IMG/VR virus record: IMGVR_UViG_3300032217_000064 | Location: 1-21,801 of that record | Strand: one strand, 5' to 3' | Length of the DNA stretch: 21,801 nucleotides | DNA from: a virus | Shown: positions 1 to 7,040 of the stretch, in pieces | Layout of the letters: each line of letters begins with the position of its first letter | Position numbering within the stretch: position 1 is the first letter of the stretch | Position numbers and translations under genes: made by a program | The notes under the pieces: model-generated | Seen by the model: only the letters and a program-made list of their open reading frames with translations | Database searches by the model: none | Told to the model about the DNA's origin: nothing

Positions 1-90
1 TAGGTTTGCGTCGTACCAGCGGCCAATTGCCTGGTACTCAGTGCCATTGCGGTAGACGCCTGGGGGAATTTTTAGAGGAATGAGTGCCAT
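1..90 (-). CDS. Tail-associated protein, N-terminus only (cut by window edge)
   Basis: Thirty codons from an ATG at 90 to the left edge, with no stop. The protein begins MALIPLKIPPGVYRNGTEYQ and continues to GRWYDANL. From memory, MALIP.IPPGVYRNGTE followed by GRW.D..L opens a large tail (tail-stabilisation-like) protein in many short-tailed phages from water. The start is supported by GGTG five bases upstream. It is 2 bp behind the stop of the C1q-like tail gene and in the same transcription unit. Only the beginning is visible, so the tail assignment rests on an N-terminal signature plus position in the tail/lysis region. Confidence 0.7.
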   Translation of the reverse strand, partial: MALIPLKIPPGVYRNGTEYQAIGRWYDANL

Positions 91-92
91 GA

Positions 93-746
93 TTACACCG
101 ATAGGTTGGAGACAAACGACAGTGTAACGATGGCAGACGGTACTGCTGGCCTGGTTGGAGAAGTGCCTGCCGGATACTGCTCAATCGACACTCCGACATC
201 AGTAGGCCGCCACATGATCTCCACATAGTCGTTTGCGTTAAGGCTTACAAAATAGTTTATTGCTGCAATTGTGTGAAACGGATCGCCAGCGCCTTTTCTG
301 GGTGCAAACCCAAACCTTGAGTTCGACTTGTCAATGTTTGTCCCATTCTTTCTGAACCAAACGTCAACGTCTTGGGATGAATTTGTCGTGTTCGTAAACT
401 GGATGGAAAACTGGACGTTGTATATTCCAGACTGCGATACGTTCAGCCTGGAGGAGTTTGAGAGCGTGACGCCGTTGCTGAAGTCGGTGGTGTCAAAGGT
501 GATGGCGTAGGCCGTTGTTGTGTTAGCCGCGACCTGGTCTGTGCCGTCCTGGAACGAGCCATAAGGGGCGTTGATGTATTTTCCTCCACGCGGTCCGAAT
601 AACGCTGCCAAAGCGTTTGTGATGCGAGTGGCATAGTTTCCGATGCTGCTAAATGTCTGGCTAAAGAACAGGCGATCATAAACCTCGCCAGGGTTACCGA
701 TATTCGGCTGCGCTGGTGTTGTGATTTGGCCGCTGTAGTCGCTCAT
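93..746 (-). CDS. C1q/TNF-like jelly-roll tail protein
   Basis: A 217-residue protein. Residues 1-55 are an N-terminal segment ending in ALAALFGPRGGKY, probably an attachment region. From about residue 60 there is a beta-sandwich pattern: GSFQDGTDQVAANTTTAYAI, then TTDFSNGVTLS, SRLNVSQSGIYNVQFSIQF, DVDVWFRKNGTNI, INYFVSLNANDYVEIMWR and a final IVTLSFV. The G.Y.V.FS.Q, WFRKNG and NDYVE.MW strands in this order resemble the C1q/TNF-like fold found at the tips of phage tail proteins, so a trimeric receptor-binding or fibre-tip role is likely. The gene overlaps the endolysin stop by 4 bp (ATGA). There is no signal peptide and no catalytic motif. Family similarity is from recall; the receptor-binding role is inferred. 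Confidence 0.75.
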   Translation of the reverse strand: MSDYSGQITTPAQPNIGNPGEVYDRLFFSQTFSSIGNYATRITNALAALFGPRGGKYINAPYGSFQDGTDQVAANTTTAYAITFDTTDFSNGVTLSNSSRLNVSQSGIYNVQFSIQFTNTTNSSQDVDVWFRKNGTNIDKSNSRFGFAPRKGAGDPFHTIAAINYFVSLNANDYVEIMWRPTDVGVSIEQYPAGTSPTRPAVPSAIVTLSFVSNLSV

Positions 747-1081
747 ATGTTTCGTTCAAAGTGTGGGCAATCCACCAGCGATCTGAAGTTACCTCCCCAG
801 CGGTTCTTCGGGTACAGGCTCTCCCAGTAGGAGCCAATCGGAGACAGGATAGCCTTGTCCCAGATAATCTTCCCGTCCTTGAAGAAGTTCAAGTCCATCG
901 CGCACCGCTTGAGGTGGATGGAGTTCATGGTCTTAGACCGGCCCGTTTTGACGTAGATAGCCTGCTGCTCTGGAGTACGCGCTAATTCTCCACCAGTGAC
1001 CATAAAACCCTGCTCTGTGGCGTGTTGAATTAGCTTGCACATATCCAGCAGGAATGCTGCTTGTTCTTGACTTAGGCTCAT
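743..1081 (-). CDS. Endolysin, M15-family (VanY/L-Ala-D-Glu type) peptidase
   Basis: A 112-residue peptidoglycan peptidase. It carries the M15 zinc signature S54-I-H56-(x)6-D63 (SIHLKRCAMD) and the terminal CPHFE block (His107), preceded by WGGNFRSL, as is usual for short phage M15_4 endopeptidases. His56, Asp63 and His107 should bind zinc. Its job would be to cut cross-links in the host wall at lysis. There is no signal peptide or SAR segment, so export should depend on the holin encoded just upstream, whose stop it overlaps by 4 bp (ATGA). Length and motif order fit the family well. Confidence 0.88.
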   Translation of the reverse strand: MSLSQEQAAFLLDMCKLIQHATEQGFMVTGGELARTPEQQAIYVKTGRSKTMNSIHLKRCAMDLNFFKDGKIIWDKAILSPIGSYWESLYPKNRWGGNFRSLVDCPHFERNI

Positions 1082-1590
1082 TTTGCGCTCCTCATTTCAG
1101 CCAGCTTCTCTACCGTTCGGCCTCCAAAGTACGCACCCATAATCAGCATTCCCCAGTTACCCAGCAGGGTCACATAGGACTCGTTGGCGTTGAGGCCGTA
1201 AGCGCTCATCATGGCAAATAGGAAATAGCCCATGAAGATTGCAATTAGAGACATTGGTCGTATGTTCTTTGATAGCCATGAATCAGAGTTCATGTCAGCC
1301 TGCCAGCGGTCTGTGACATTCTCCGCATCACTCTGTGCAGCCTTGGCAAACAATTCCAACTCGGCCATCTCTAGCTTGGCCTTCTCAATACCCAACTCAA
1401 TCAGGCGCTCTTCATGCTGATACTGCAACTCGCGCAGTTTCTCAACATCGGCAGGCGTAGGGTTATCGGGTATCTTCACGCCCAGCGTGTTCTCAACCAC
1501 TTCCTTACCCTTGGCCTGGATGGCGCTAGACAGGAGTCCTAAACCGCTTTCCGCAAGGGTGCCAAGTAGTGCGCCAAGAATTGGAATCAT
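1078..1590 (-). CDS. Holin, GTA-type 3TM family
   Basis: A 170-residue membrane protein. It has a hydrophobic N-terminus (MIPILGALLGTLAESGLGLL), a long charged helical middle (about residues 35-105, rich in Glu/Lys) and two C-terminal hydrophobic segments (about 112-133, SLIAIFMGYFLFAMM, and 138-158), ending GGRTVEKLAEM. The WLSKNIRP motif before the membrane pair and the GGR..EK ending match the phage/GTA holin 3TM family (PF11351) as I remember it. It probably forms the inner-membrane lesion that lets the downstream M15 endolysin out. Its start overlaps the stop of the preceding gene (TGATG) and its stop overlaps the endolysin start. Confidence 0.8.
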   Translation of the reverse strand: MIPILGALLGTLAESGLGLLSSAIQAKGKEVVENTLGVKIPDNPTPADVEKLRELQYQHEERLIELGIEKAKLEMAELELFAKAAQSDAENVTDRWQADMNSDSWLSKNIRPMSLIAIFMGYFLFAMMSAYGLNANESYVTLLGNWGMLIMGAYFGGRTVEKLAEMRSAK

Positions 1591-2080
1591 CAGAAACCCC
1601 TATTTGTGATAACGTGAAATGCAACGCTTACCAATGGAACGATGATAGCTGACGCACCGGTAATCCACAGTGTGTTCATAATGATTGTCACTTTCATTTC
1701 TTTGTCCTTCTGCTTACGCTCTGCATCTTCTCTTTCCAGCGTATTGCGTTCCTTAATCATCCTGGTACGCTCTGCCATCATCTCTTCCCATACTGGAGCA
1801 TTCCCGCTGTAGAAGAGTATGTCCTTCAGTTCCTTCTCGTATTCCCGCAATGCTTTTGAGGCCATTGCAATCTGGAGAGCCTGAGAACTTATCTGTGCAT
1901 CTGTCTTCCCTATGCTTGCAATCCTGGCTTTGCTGCTTGCTAGGTGTACTGTATCTGCCGCTTGGTAAAAACTGCTGAATTCTTTATATAGGCCGTGGAT
2001 GTCTTTGCCAAGGGCAATTGCTTTTTTATGCCAGCGACAGCACCCTGTGCCATTGCAAATGCCGTAAAAGGGTCTATCAC
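1590..2080 (-). CDS. Lysis-region membrane protein read by a -1 frameshift (0-frame 2080-2021, -1 frame 2021-1590)
   Basis: The 0 frame starts at GTG 2080 (GTGA overlap with the previous stop), encodes MIDPFTAFAMAQGAVAGIKK, then would stop at 1940-1942 (46 residues). The -1 frame is open for 52 codons upstream of its first ATG (1865) with no ATG, GTG or TTG, and reads AIALGKDIHGLYKEFSSFYQ onward in good coding style. Joined at 2021, the product is 163 residues. GIKKAIALGKDI across the joint resembles a single continuous protein in related phages (recall). The C-terminal half has a charged helix (WEEMMAERTRMIKERN...) and one membrane segment near residues 130-152. Function is unknown; its place before the holin suggests a lysis or membrane role. 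The alternatives are a natural disabling frameshift, a sequencing indel in the A6 run, or a separate 91-residue protein from ATG 1865. Confidence 0.65.
2021..2027 (-). promoter_or_regulatory. Candidate -1 ribosomal frameshift site, A AAA AAG
   Basis: Codons 18-20 of the 0 frame are ATA AAA AAG, giving the heptamer A AAA AAG in the exact X XXY YYZ phase used by E. coli dnaX. Slipping one base back continues into the long open -1 frame. Three bases downstream is a small hairpin, TTGCC-CTT-GGCAA (2017-2005). A purine-rich AGGG lies 15 bases upstream, farther than the roughly 10 bases in dnaX. The heptamer and phase are directly visible. The stimulators are weak, so actual frameshifting is inferred. 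Confidence 0.55.
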
Positions 2081-2244
2081 TTTTTGTTCACTACCGCCCA
2101 GCGGCAAATGCGTCCGTCTTTGTCCATAAATTCATTTGCGCCCATCTTTTTGTCCTCATCTTTCTTAGGGATACGACAAACCAAAACAGTCTTTGTTTCA
2201 GTGCTAGGCCAAGGGCTTTCAGCAGATGCGACCTGATCAATCAC
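2077..2244 (-). CDS. Small hypothetical protein (55 residues)
   Basis: The GTG start at 2244 overlaps the stop of the upstream membrane-protein gene (GTGA), and the TGA at 2077 overlaps the GTG of the downstream gene in the same way. The protein reads MIDQVASAESPWPSTETKTV, then a basic core LVCRIPKKDEDKKMG and a C-terminal DKDGRICRWAVVNKK. It has no membrane segment and two widely spaced cysteines. Double coupling at both ends and no gap argue for a real gene, but I do not recognise the family. A GTG start gives some uncertainty about the exact N-terminus. Confidence 0.6.
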   Translation of the reverse strand: MIDQVASAESPWPSTETKTVLVCRIPKKDEDKKMGANEFMDKDGRICRWAVVNKK

Positions 2245-2474
2245 TTGTCTGCTTTGTTTTCCAACTTGTCAAAGATACGCTCTAAGGTAGCGTCAATCTT
2301 GTCCAAGCGGGCCTCAATGTCTGCCTTACTGACGTAGTTCTTTGGTAGGTCAATCTCAATTGCTTTTAGGTCTTCCTTCAGCGCCTTGACAGAGTCCCAT
2401 ATCTCTTTGCACCACCAGCCAACGGCGACTAGGATTGCGCCGCCGATAAAGTTAAACATTGGCTGGAATTCCAT
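2241..2474 (-). CDS. Small membrane-anchored coiled-coil protein of the lysis region
   Basis: A 77-residue protein with one N-terminal membrane segment (about residues 7-21, FNFIGGAILVAVGWW), then a charged amphipathic helix (KALKEDLKAIEIDLPKNYVS and KADIEARLDKIDATLERIFD) ending KADK. The start is set by AGGAG six bases upstream, inside the end of the previous gene. Small proteins of this shape (short anchor, DLP.NYVSKAD linker, C-terminal helix) are common near phage lysis genes. The topology could suit an inner-membrane spanin subunit or a holin partner, but I see no diagnostic motif and no lipoprotein partner with a lipobox. Function is open. Confidence 0.7.
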   Translation of the reverse strand: MEFQPMFNFIGGAILVAVGWWCKEIWDSVKALKEDLKAIEIDLPKNYVSKADIEARLDKIDATLERIFDKLENKADK

Positions 2475-2476
2475 GA

Positions 2477-2599
2477 TTACTCCTGCGTTTCAGCTTGCTG
2501 GGCCGCAAGCGCAGCCTCATATGCGGCAAGTTCTTCGCCTTCCAGTTCAATCTCTTTGACTTCTCCAGTTTGGACGTTGATTTCAATTCGTGTTGGCAT
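2477..2599 (-). CDS. Small acidic hypothetical protein (40 residues)
   Basis: ATG at 2599 and TAA at 2477. The protein is MPTRIEINVQTGEVKEIELE followed by GEELAAYEAALAAQQAETQE: a short beta-hairpin-like start, then a strongly acidic, alanine-rich helix. It fits between the tail-fibre gene (5 bp gap) and the membrane-protein gene (2 bp gap), and its 3' end supplies the Shine-Dalgarno for the next gene. Short proteins with MPTRIE.N..TGEV.EIEL are frequent behind phage tail-fibre genes (recall). Its own Shine-Dalgarno is weak (GAG eight bases upstream). Function is unknown. Confidence 0.65.
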   Translation of the reverse strand: MPTRIEINVQTGEVKEIELEGEELAAYEAALAAQQAETQE

Positions 2600-2604
2600 A
2601 ATGT

Positions 2605-3705
2605 TTACTCATAAAGTATGTTGATGGAACCGGCGTCAAAAGTGTCACCGCCTGCCGTGGTGATGCGTACACGATCTAGCGTAGAAGCTAAAGTTTTAAC
2701 TCCAGCAGATGTGGAAACGGCGCTTGTGCCGCCAGAAGCCCGATTTAACGCACCCATTTCAGCCCAAATATTTCCCGATACGTTAGTTAGTACAACTGCG
2801 CCATTTTGTGTGTCTGCGGCGGTGTTAATACCAACCAAAATAAACGCAGCAGTTGCAGATGCGTATGAAGCCGCACTAGCAGATGTGCAACTGCCAATAC
2901 CAGAAACATATCCGCTAGTTTCAGGGCCGCTACTTGTGCCGATTTGTAAATATAAATTGCTTGTGCCGTTAGTGCTTACGCCGCTAAACATTACCGTAAT
3001 GCGTTTTACCCAACTAGGAATACTGGTGAAATCAATGCTGGTTCCGCTGGTGGATGCAACAGCAGTACCGCGTGTAATGTTTTCAGACCAGCTTGGTGCT
3101 GCTGAAGCACCTCCAGATGTCAAAATTTGTCCACTAGTTCCATAATTTGCACCAGCAATACCTAATTGCCCAGCAGAAGCTATTCGGAATCTTTCATCAG
3201 CAGTTGTAAAATCACCGGCAGATGTCGTGGCATTATTGTAAAAAACAATAGAACCTATTCCATAGGAATTAGCACGAACAAGTCCGATACCAGCTTTTGT
3301 TGAAGACGTTTCGGATGCCGCAGAAGAGGACACGTTGAAACCTACAGCGGCGACACCTGTACCGGACTGATCGTTCCTGACTACCGACTGAATCTGCAAG
3401 CTGTTTGCTGATGCAAATATTTCCAGTTTTTTGCTTGGAGAAGTAGTCCCAATGCCAACAGCCCCACTTGAGTTCCAAATTCCACTACTTGGCAGGTTTA
3501 CCGTACCTGTAGCAGTCAGCGTACCGGCCACCGTTAGCGTCTTGCCAGACCCCACATTGAGTCCAACGCTGGTTCCAGTTCCAGCCGCAGCAAACACCGC
3601 ATCAATTGAATCCAGGTCGGTGTTAACCTTCGTTCCCCAGGTGTCGGTACTGGCCCCTACCTCGGGCTTGGTAAGGAGTAGGTTTGTGGTGGTCGTATCA
3701 GCCAT
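2605..3705 (-). CDS. Tail fibre-like protein
   Basis: A 366-residue Ser/Thr/Gly/Ala-rich protein. The N-terminus ([20 protein letters not shown], then [15 protein letters not shown]) is a recurrent opening of phage tail-fibre or tail-spike proteins and probably the virion attachment part. Next come [20 protein letters not shown] and [14 protein letters not shown], beta-repeat shaft signatures, then a C-terminal domain with [20 protein letters not shown] and [20 protein letters not shown]. No peptidase-type intramolecular chaperone is seen at the C-terminus. Probably a host-contacting fibre or its shaft. GAGGTG six bases upstream fixes the start, 8 bp behind the repeat-protein stop. Confidence 0.75.
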   Translation of the reverse strand: MADTTTTNLLLTKPEVGASTDTWGTKVNTDLDSIDAVFAAAGTGTSVGLNVGSGKTLTVAGTLTATGTVNLPSSGIWNSSGAVGIGTTSPSKKLEIFASANSLQIQSVVRNDQSGTGVAAVGFNVSSSAASETSSTKAGIGLVRANSYGIGSIVFYNNATTSAGDFTTADERFRIASAGQLGIAGANYGTSGQILTSGGASAAPSWSENITRGTAVASTSGTSIDFTSIPSWVKRITVMFSGVSTNGTSNLYLQIGTSSGPETSGYVSGIGSCTSASAASYASATAAFILVGINTAADTQNGAVVLTNVSGNIWAEMGALNRASGGTSAVSTSAGVKTLASTLDRVRITTAGGDTFDAGSINILYE

Positions 3706-3713
3706 GTTTCACC

Positions 3714-4820
3714 TCATTGGGTTGTCCAATCCTTAGACGTTCCGCTTACAGATGTCCAAGGGTTAGTGTTGTCGGAAATTATAGTCCAGCTACCTGTATT
3801 TTGGGACTGCGTAGTCCAGGACGTAGTTGATGTACCAGAGTCTGTCCATGTTTCTGGTTCTATTGGCTCTGGCTCCCACAACAGGCGCTGCGTGATGTAG
3901 TCCAATGCGCTTGCAGTCTCTGCTATCTGCGCGACAAATTGCAATCCAGACAGATAACTGTCACTGATTGAGTAGATATCTGAAATGTCTACATTGAAAA
4001 TTGCAATGTTGTCAAATGCATCAGATGCTGCAAGAGTCTCAGATATAGCAGATAGGAATGAACCTACAGCTACATTAATATCACTAGCCGTTACAGTTTC
4101 AGCCCTATCAACCTGGTAAGAAAATATTGGTACTACTGAATCGGATGCTGATAGTGCTTCAGCAATTGCAGATGAAAGACTTAGTCCTCCAACAATAACA
4201 TCTTGCGCTGACAATGCATCCGATGCAATTGCAACTGCTTGCAATACATTTGTTACAGCATCAGCCGCAGTAAGTGAGTCCGATGTTATTACAGGTATTG
4301 TTAGGACACATACTTGAGAATCTGATGCAGTTCCTGTTTCAGATGCCAGCGCAAGGAAAACAATCGTGCTAGTCTGTGAACTTGTAGCAGATCCAGTTTC
4401 TACTGCAAATGCTACTGCTGTCAGAACTGATAACTGACTATCAGATGCTGATCCTGCTTCAGATAGGACAGCTATCGCGCTGAGTGTATTTGTGTTGGCA
4501 TCAGCAGATGATCCTGTTTCTGACGCGCTTGCCAGTGCTGTTAGGATATTGGTCTCTGAATCAGATGCTGAACCTGATTCATTTGTTTCTGCAACTGCCG
4601 TGAGAATATTTGTCTCAGTCTCTGATGCCGAACCAGCTTCAGCCAAAGATTGGCTGTATGCAAAGCCACCAAGCAAACTGTCTAACGAACCGTATCCATA
4701 GACTCCAGAACCGTATTGGTTGGAACCATACCCACCCTCAATGACTGTTACGTCATATGTGAAATTTGATATTGCAAGCGAACTAAATGGCGCTTCACTG
4801 AATGCTGCAATACCAAACAT
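3714..4820 (-). CDS. Virion protein with thirteen 20-residue repeats and five Trp decapeptides
   Basis: A 368-residue protein. Residues 1-60 form a head with YGSNQYGSGVYGYGSLDSLL. Residues 61-320 are thirteen gap-free 20-residue repeats: an acidic residue sits at position 1 of every unit (61, 81, ... 301), an Asp/Glu at position 7 in twelve of thirteen units, and a mostly hydrophobic residue near position 13 (for example E-AGSAS-E-TETNILTAVA). Residues 325-368 hold tryptophans exactly ten residues apart (325, 335, 345, 355, 365), each followed by Thr. This looks like an elongated solenoid-like or fibrous virion part, perhaps a fibre shaft. I know no function. It sits between a small tail-region gene and a fibre gene, with AGGTG close to its ATG. 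Confidence 0.75.
   Translation of the reverse strand: MFGIAAFSEAPFSSLAISNFTYDVTVIEGGYGSNQYGSGVYGYGSLDSLLGGFAYSQSLAEAGSASETETNILTAVAETNESGSASDSETNILTALASASETGSSADANTNTLSAIAVLSEAGSASDSQLSVLTAVAFAVETGSATSSQTSTIVFLALASETGTASDSQVCVLTIPVITSDSLTAADAVTNVLQAVAIASDALSAQDVIVGGLSLSSAIAEALSASDSVVPIFSYQVDRAETVTASDINVAVGSFLSAISETLAASDAFDNIAIFNVDISDIYSISDSYLSGLQFVAQIAETASALDYITQRLLWEPEPIEPETWTDSGTSTTSWTTQSQNTGSWTIISDNTNPWTSVSGTSKDWTTQ
3717..3848 (-). repeat. Coding repeat of Trp decapeptides, 30-bp period
   Basis: Four complete 10-residue units and a fifth partial one start with Trp-Thr (WTDSGTSTTS, WTTQSQNTGS, WTIISDNTNP, WTSVSGTSKD, WTTQ). The tryptophan spacing is exactly ten, half the period of the preceding array. 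It forms the very C-terminus of the protein. Confidence 0.75.
3861..4640 (-). repeat. Coding tandem repeat, 13 x 60 bp
   Basis: Thirteen in-frame 60-bp units encode the 20-residue repeats. The units near the 5' end of the gene (about 4440-4640) are still similar in DNA, with recurring blocks such as TCAGATGCTGA on the plus strand. The units near the 3' end keep only the acidic and hydrophobic positions. That gradient suggests recent duplications at the 5' side and older, drifted copies at the 3' side. Confidence 0.8.
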
Positions 4821-4827
4821 TTCACAC

Positions 4828-5088
4828 CTATCCTATCAATGCCCAGGACAATGTTGCCTCGTCCCAACCATACATTTTGCCGTCTGTAGGCATGGGAGTA
4901 GGAGCAACCCAATAGGACTCGCTTTCATGCAACACCCAGCTTGGGAACGGCTGCTCCCCATGAAAAGGGCCACCGTTAACTATTTTTGCTTCTTCAAGCG
5001 TAATTGCCACTGAGCCTTCTGGTAGCCCGGATAGTGGGACACCAAAATCGTACCAATACAGCGTATTTGTTGGGCTTTTATAGTACAT
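4828..5088 (-). CDS. Small tail-region protein (tail-fibre-associated?)
   Basis: An 86-residue protein beginning MYYKSPTNTLYWYDFGVPLS, then EGSVAITLEEAKI and ending YGWDEATLSWALIG. The opening 'MYYK.P.N.LYWYD' and the closing 'WDEATLSW' are seen in small phage proteins next to fibre genes, some of them fibre-assembly-like (recall). Aromatic content is high and there is no membrane segment. It lies one base behind the LamG-like gene stop and 7 bp ahead of the repeat-protein gene. A fibre-assembly role is a guess from context. Confidence 0.6.
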   Translation of the reverse strand: MYYKSPTNTLYWYDFGVPLSGLPEGSVAITLEEAKIVNGGPFHGEQPFPSWVLHESESYWVAPTPMPTDGKMYGWDEATLSWALIG

Positions 5089-5089
5089 A

Positions 5090-6067
5090 TCAGAATGGTG
5101 TCAGTGCGCTGTAGGAAACCCCGTTAGAGTTGGTAATAGTCAACGGTATCGAACTACTATCGGTAGTCAAACCCCCACTGCTAGAAGCAAGTAGTAATAG
5201 CTTCGTGCCAGAAACTGCTGCCAAAGGGGTGGTGGGGCGTGAAAAATTTCCCGTGTAAAGTGCTGAACCTTGCGTGTACCGGAAGTTGGTTATGTTCCCA
5301 ACAAACCCATAACCTGCCGTGGTAGTGTTTTGTACGTCAGACCCAATCCATAGCGTCCCAGCGTACCAATTAGAAACGTTAGAGGCAACGGTGTTTACGC
5401 TTGTGCCATTCAAAAATACTTGCAAAAGACCCGCTGCATTTCTTTGCACCGTTACATACGCCCATGCATTAAGTATGCTCCCCAACGCTGTGTAGTCGGC
5501 AGTAATCAAAATACTCGCAGCTAACCATACCGTAATTTGTTTGTTGGAGTCTTGGATGAAACAGCGGAAATTCCCCGTAGTATTTCCCCATGATGCCAAC
5601 GCCCTAAACGCCGTGTCAGTCACGTACACGTACGATTCCAAAGTGAACTGAGCAGTTCCAATACCCGTTGAAGACGTTATGGTGGTCGAGGTCACAGTTT
5701 GCGAAGTCCCAACTGTGTACGTGCCTATGCCCCCAGTACCTGTACCAAGCGCCGTAATGATTGTTCCAGCAGTGACCCCCGTGCCGCTGATTGGTTGTCC
5801 AACCTGAATAGTGCCTGAAGACACTGCGGTAACAGTGAGGGTCGTCGTTGCAATTGACCCAGTAAAGACCGCAGCGTTGCTTACACTCAAATACTGCGCT
5901 GCGGTGGTGGCTCCGGCAAACAGCATACTCCCGCCTGTACCGGCAGAGGGCCAAGCCCCCGCTTGTTTTGCTTGCATTTGCTCAGTCAAACTCCAAATAC
6001 CAGCAGCAGCAGACGTGCTAGCTGTAGCAGCCGTAGAGGACTTGATGGAGCCTTTATAGCGTTGCAT
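5090..6067 (-). CDS. LamG/concanavalin A-like virion protein with inserted module
   Basis: A 325-residue protein. The N-terminal segment ([20 protein letters not shown]) precedes a lectin-like jelly roll: [19 protein letters not shown] starts it; [37 protein letters not shown] and [20 protein letters not shown] continue it, as in LamG_3-type domains. Between strand one (to about 66) and FTLE (141) sits a Gly/Thr-rich module of about 65 residues ([15 protein letters not shown] ... [20 protein letters not shown] ... [16 protein letters not shown]), a widespread repeat unit in phage and bacterial surface proteins. It probably binds carbohydrate on the host or is a virion decoration. The start codon shares a base with the previous stop (TAATG). 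Confidence 0.75.
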   Translation of the reverse strand: MQRYKGSIKSSTAATASTSAAAGIWSLTEQMQAKQAGAWPSAGTGGSMLFAGATTAAQYLSVSNAAVFTGSIATTTLTVTAVSSGTIQVGQPISGTGVTAGTIITALGTGTGGIGTYTVGTSQTVTSTTITSSTGIGTAQFTLESYVYVTDTAFRALASWGNTTGNFRCFIQDSNKQITVWLAASILITADYTALGSILNAWAYVTVQRNAAGLLQVFLNGTSVNTVASNVSNWYAGTLWIGSDVQNTTTAGYGFVGNITNFRYTQGSALYTGNFSRPTTPLAAVSGTKLLLLASSSGGLTTDSSSIPLTITNSNGVSYSALTPF

Positions 6068-6489
6068 TAGGTAATAGCCTCAAATGAAGCAACAAACTGG
6101 ATAGCACTACCAGTTCCAGTAAATACGCCAATGGACTGCGTATCAGTTAGATAAAACGGTGTGCTCTTGTCTGTAACCACTACCGATGATCCTGCGGGAA
6201 CTGAGATACCATACGCAATGAAATAAATAGTGGAAGATGAAAACGTAGCAGAGTTTCCAATTGCAACGTAGCAAGTAGCGGCAGAGCCTGTTACGTTCGT
6301 GGCTGTGATGTTGTCAATCTTGTTTACAGTACCAGATGCTGGAGTCAGGCCGGTCAGCGCAGTGCTGCCGTTGTACGTCCATGAGACAAAACCGTTTGCA
6401 GCCACAAAACTTGTGGTTGAGGCTGTTGGGATTGCATAGCCGGTGTTCCCCGTGATGGAGGACACATTGAGCATATTTGGGGTTGCCAT
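6067..6489 (-). CDS. Hypothetical virion-type protein (140 residues)
   Basis: A beta-rich, Ser/Thr/Ala-rich protein without charged stretches: [72 protein letters not shown] and a final [11 protein letters not shown]. From recall, small proteins opening MATPNM..V.SI.G.T are common in the tail/decoration region of aquatic phages. AAGGA is well placed six bases upstream of the ATG. Composition and position suggest a structural or decoration protein; no domain is recognised with certainty. Confidence 0.65.
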   Translation of the reverse strand: MATPNMLNVSSITGNTGYAIPTASTTSFVAANGFVSWTYNGSTALTGLTPASGTVNKIDNITATNVTGSAATCYVAIGNSATFSSSTIYFIAYGISVPAGSSVVVTDKSTPFYLTDTQSIGVFTGTGSAIQFVASFEAIT

Positions 6490-6498
6490 AGGATTCCT

Positions 6499-6843
6499 TT
6501 AGATGCCAAATACCATCGCCAATACGATAGATTTGCCTTCTGTAACTGAATTATTTGCTGGATAGGTTACAAATACGTCTTTTGTACCAGAAGAGAAAGA
6601 TACCAGCGATCCAGAGTTACTAGAACCCAAAACTGTTGTTCGGGAAAGAGTGGTTCCAGCAGATGTGTATGTGCCTATTCCTACTTCCCACTCGCTAGTT
6701 CCAACAATGCTGTAATAGGTAGTGTTCCCATTACCTACAGCAGCGAATGATTGAAAACCTGTAGCAGCACCAAGCAATGTTGCTGTGCCAGTACCAGTTA
6801 CTGTCGTGGTTTCTTTGACTCGGTCAGCGACTATAAGAGCCAT
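6499..6843 (-). CDS. Small virion protein with phage fibre-type beta domain
   Basis: A 114-residue protein opening MALIVADRVKETTTVTGTGT, then ATGFQSFAAVGNGNTTYYSI, EWEVGIGTYTSAGTTLSRT and KDVFVTYPANNSV. I recognise this sequence type as a recurrent domain in phage tail-fibre and virion proteins (DRVKETT.T.GTGT, GNTTYY.I, WEVG.GTYT). Here it stands alone as a full protein with a short hydrophobic tail (SIVLAMVFGI). AAGGGG is positioned before the ATG. Probably structural; the exact position in the virion is unknown. Confidence 0.7.
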   Translation of the reverse strand: MALIVADRVKETTTVTGTGTATLLGAATGFQSFAAVGNGNTTYYSIVGTSEWEVGIGTYTSAGTTLSRTTVLGSSNSGSLVSFSSGTKDVFVTYPANNSVTEGKSIVLAMVFGI

Positions 6844-6855
6844 GAAAGCCCCTTG

Positions 6856-7032
6856 TTATGCTGCTTCTAACTCGTCTTCCTTGAAGAATCGTTCTTGCGG
6901 AGTTCCAACCTGGTCGGTATAGGAAACACGCAGCAACAAATTCGACTCAGAATCCACCGTAGCACCTTCAACAACCCCATTTGTAGTCGTTGTGTACTTT
7001 ACTTTTACCAAATCACCAGTTTTAAAGGCCAT
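6856..7032 (-). CDS. Small hypothetical protein (58 residues)
   Basis: ATG at 7032 with AAGGA five bases upstream, stop TAA at 6856. It reads MAFKTGDLVKVKYTTTTNGV, then EGATVDSESNLLLRVSYTD and QERFFKEDELEAA. The pattern of GDLVKVKY ... LLLRVSYTD ... FKEDEL suggests a small SH3-like beta barrel, a guess from hydrophobic spacing. It fills the interval between two virion genes with gaps of 8 and 12 bp. Function is unknown; probably a minor structural or assembly protein. Confidence 0.7.
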   Translation of the reverse strand: MAFKTGDLVKVKYTTTTNGVVEGATVDSESNLLLRVSYTDQVGTPQERFFKEDELEAA

Positions 7033-7040
7033 GATTTTCC

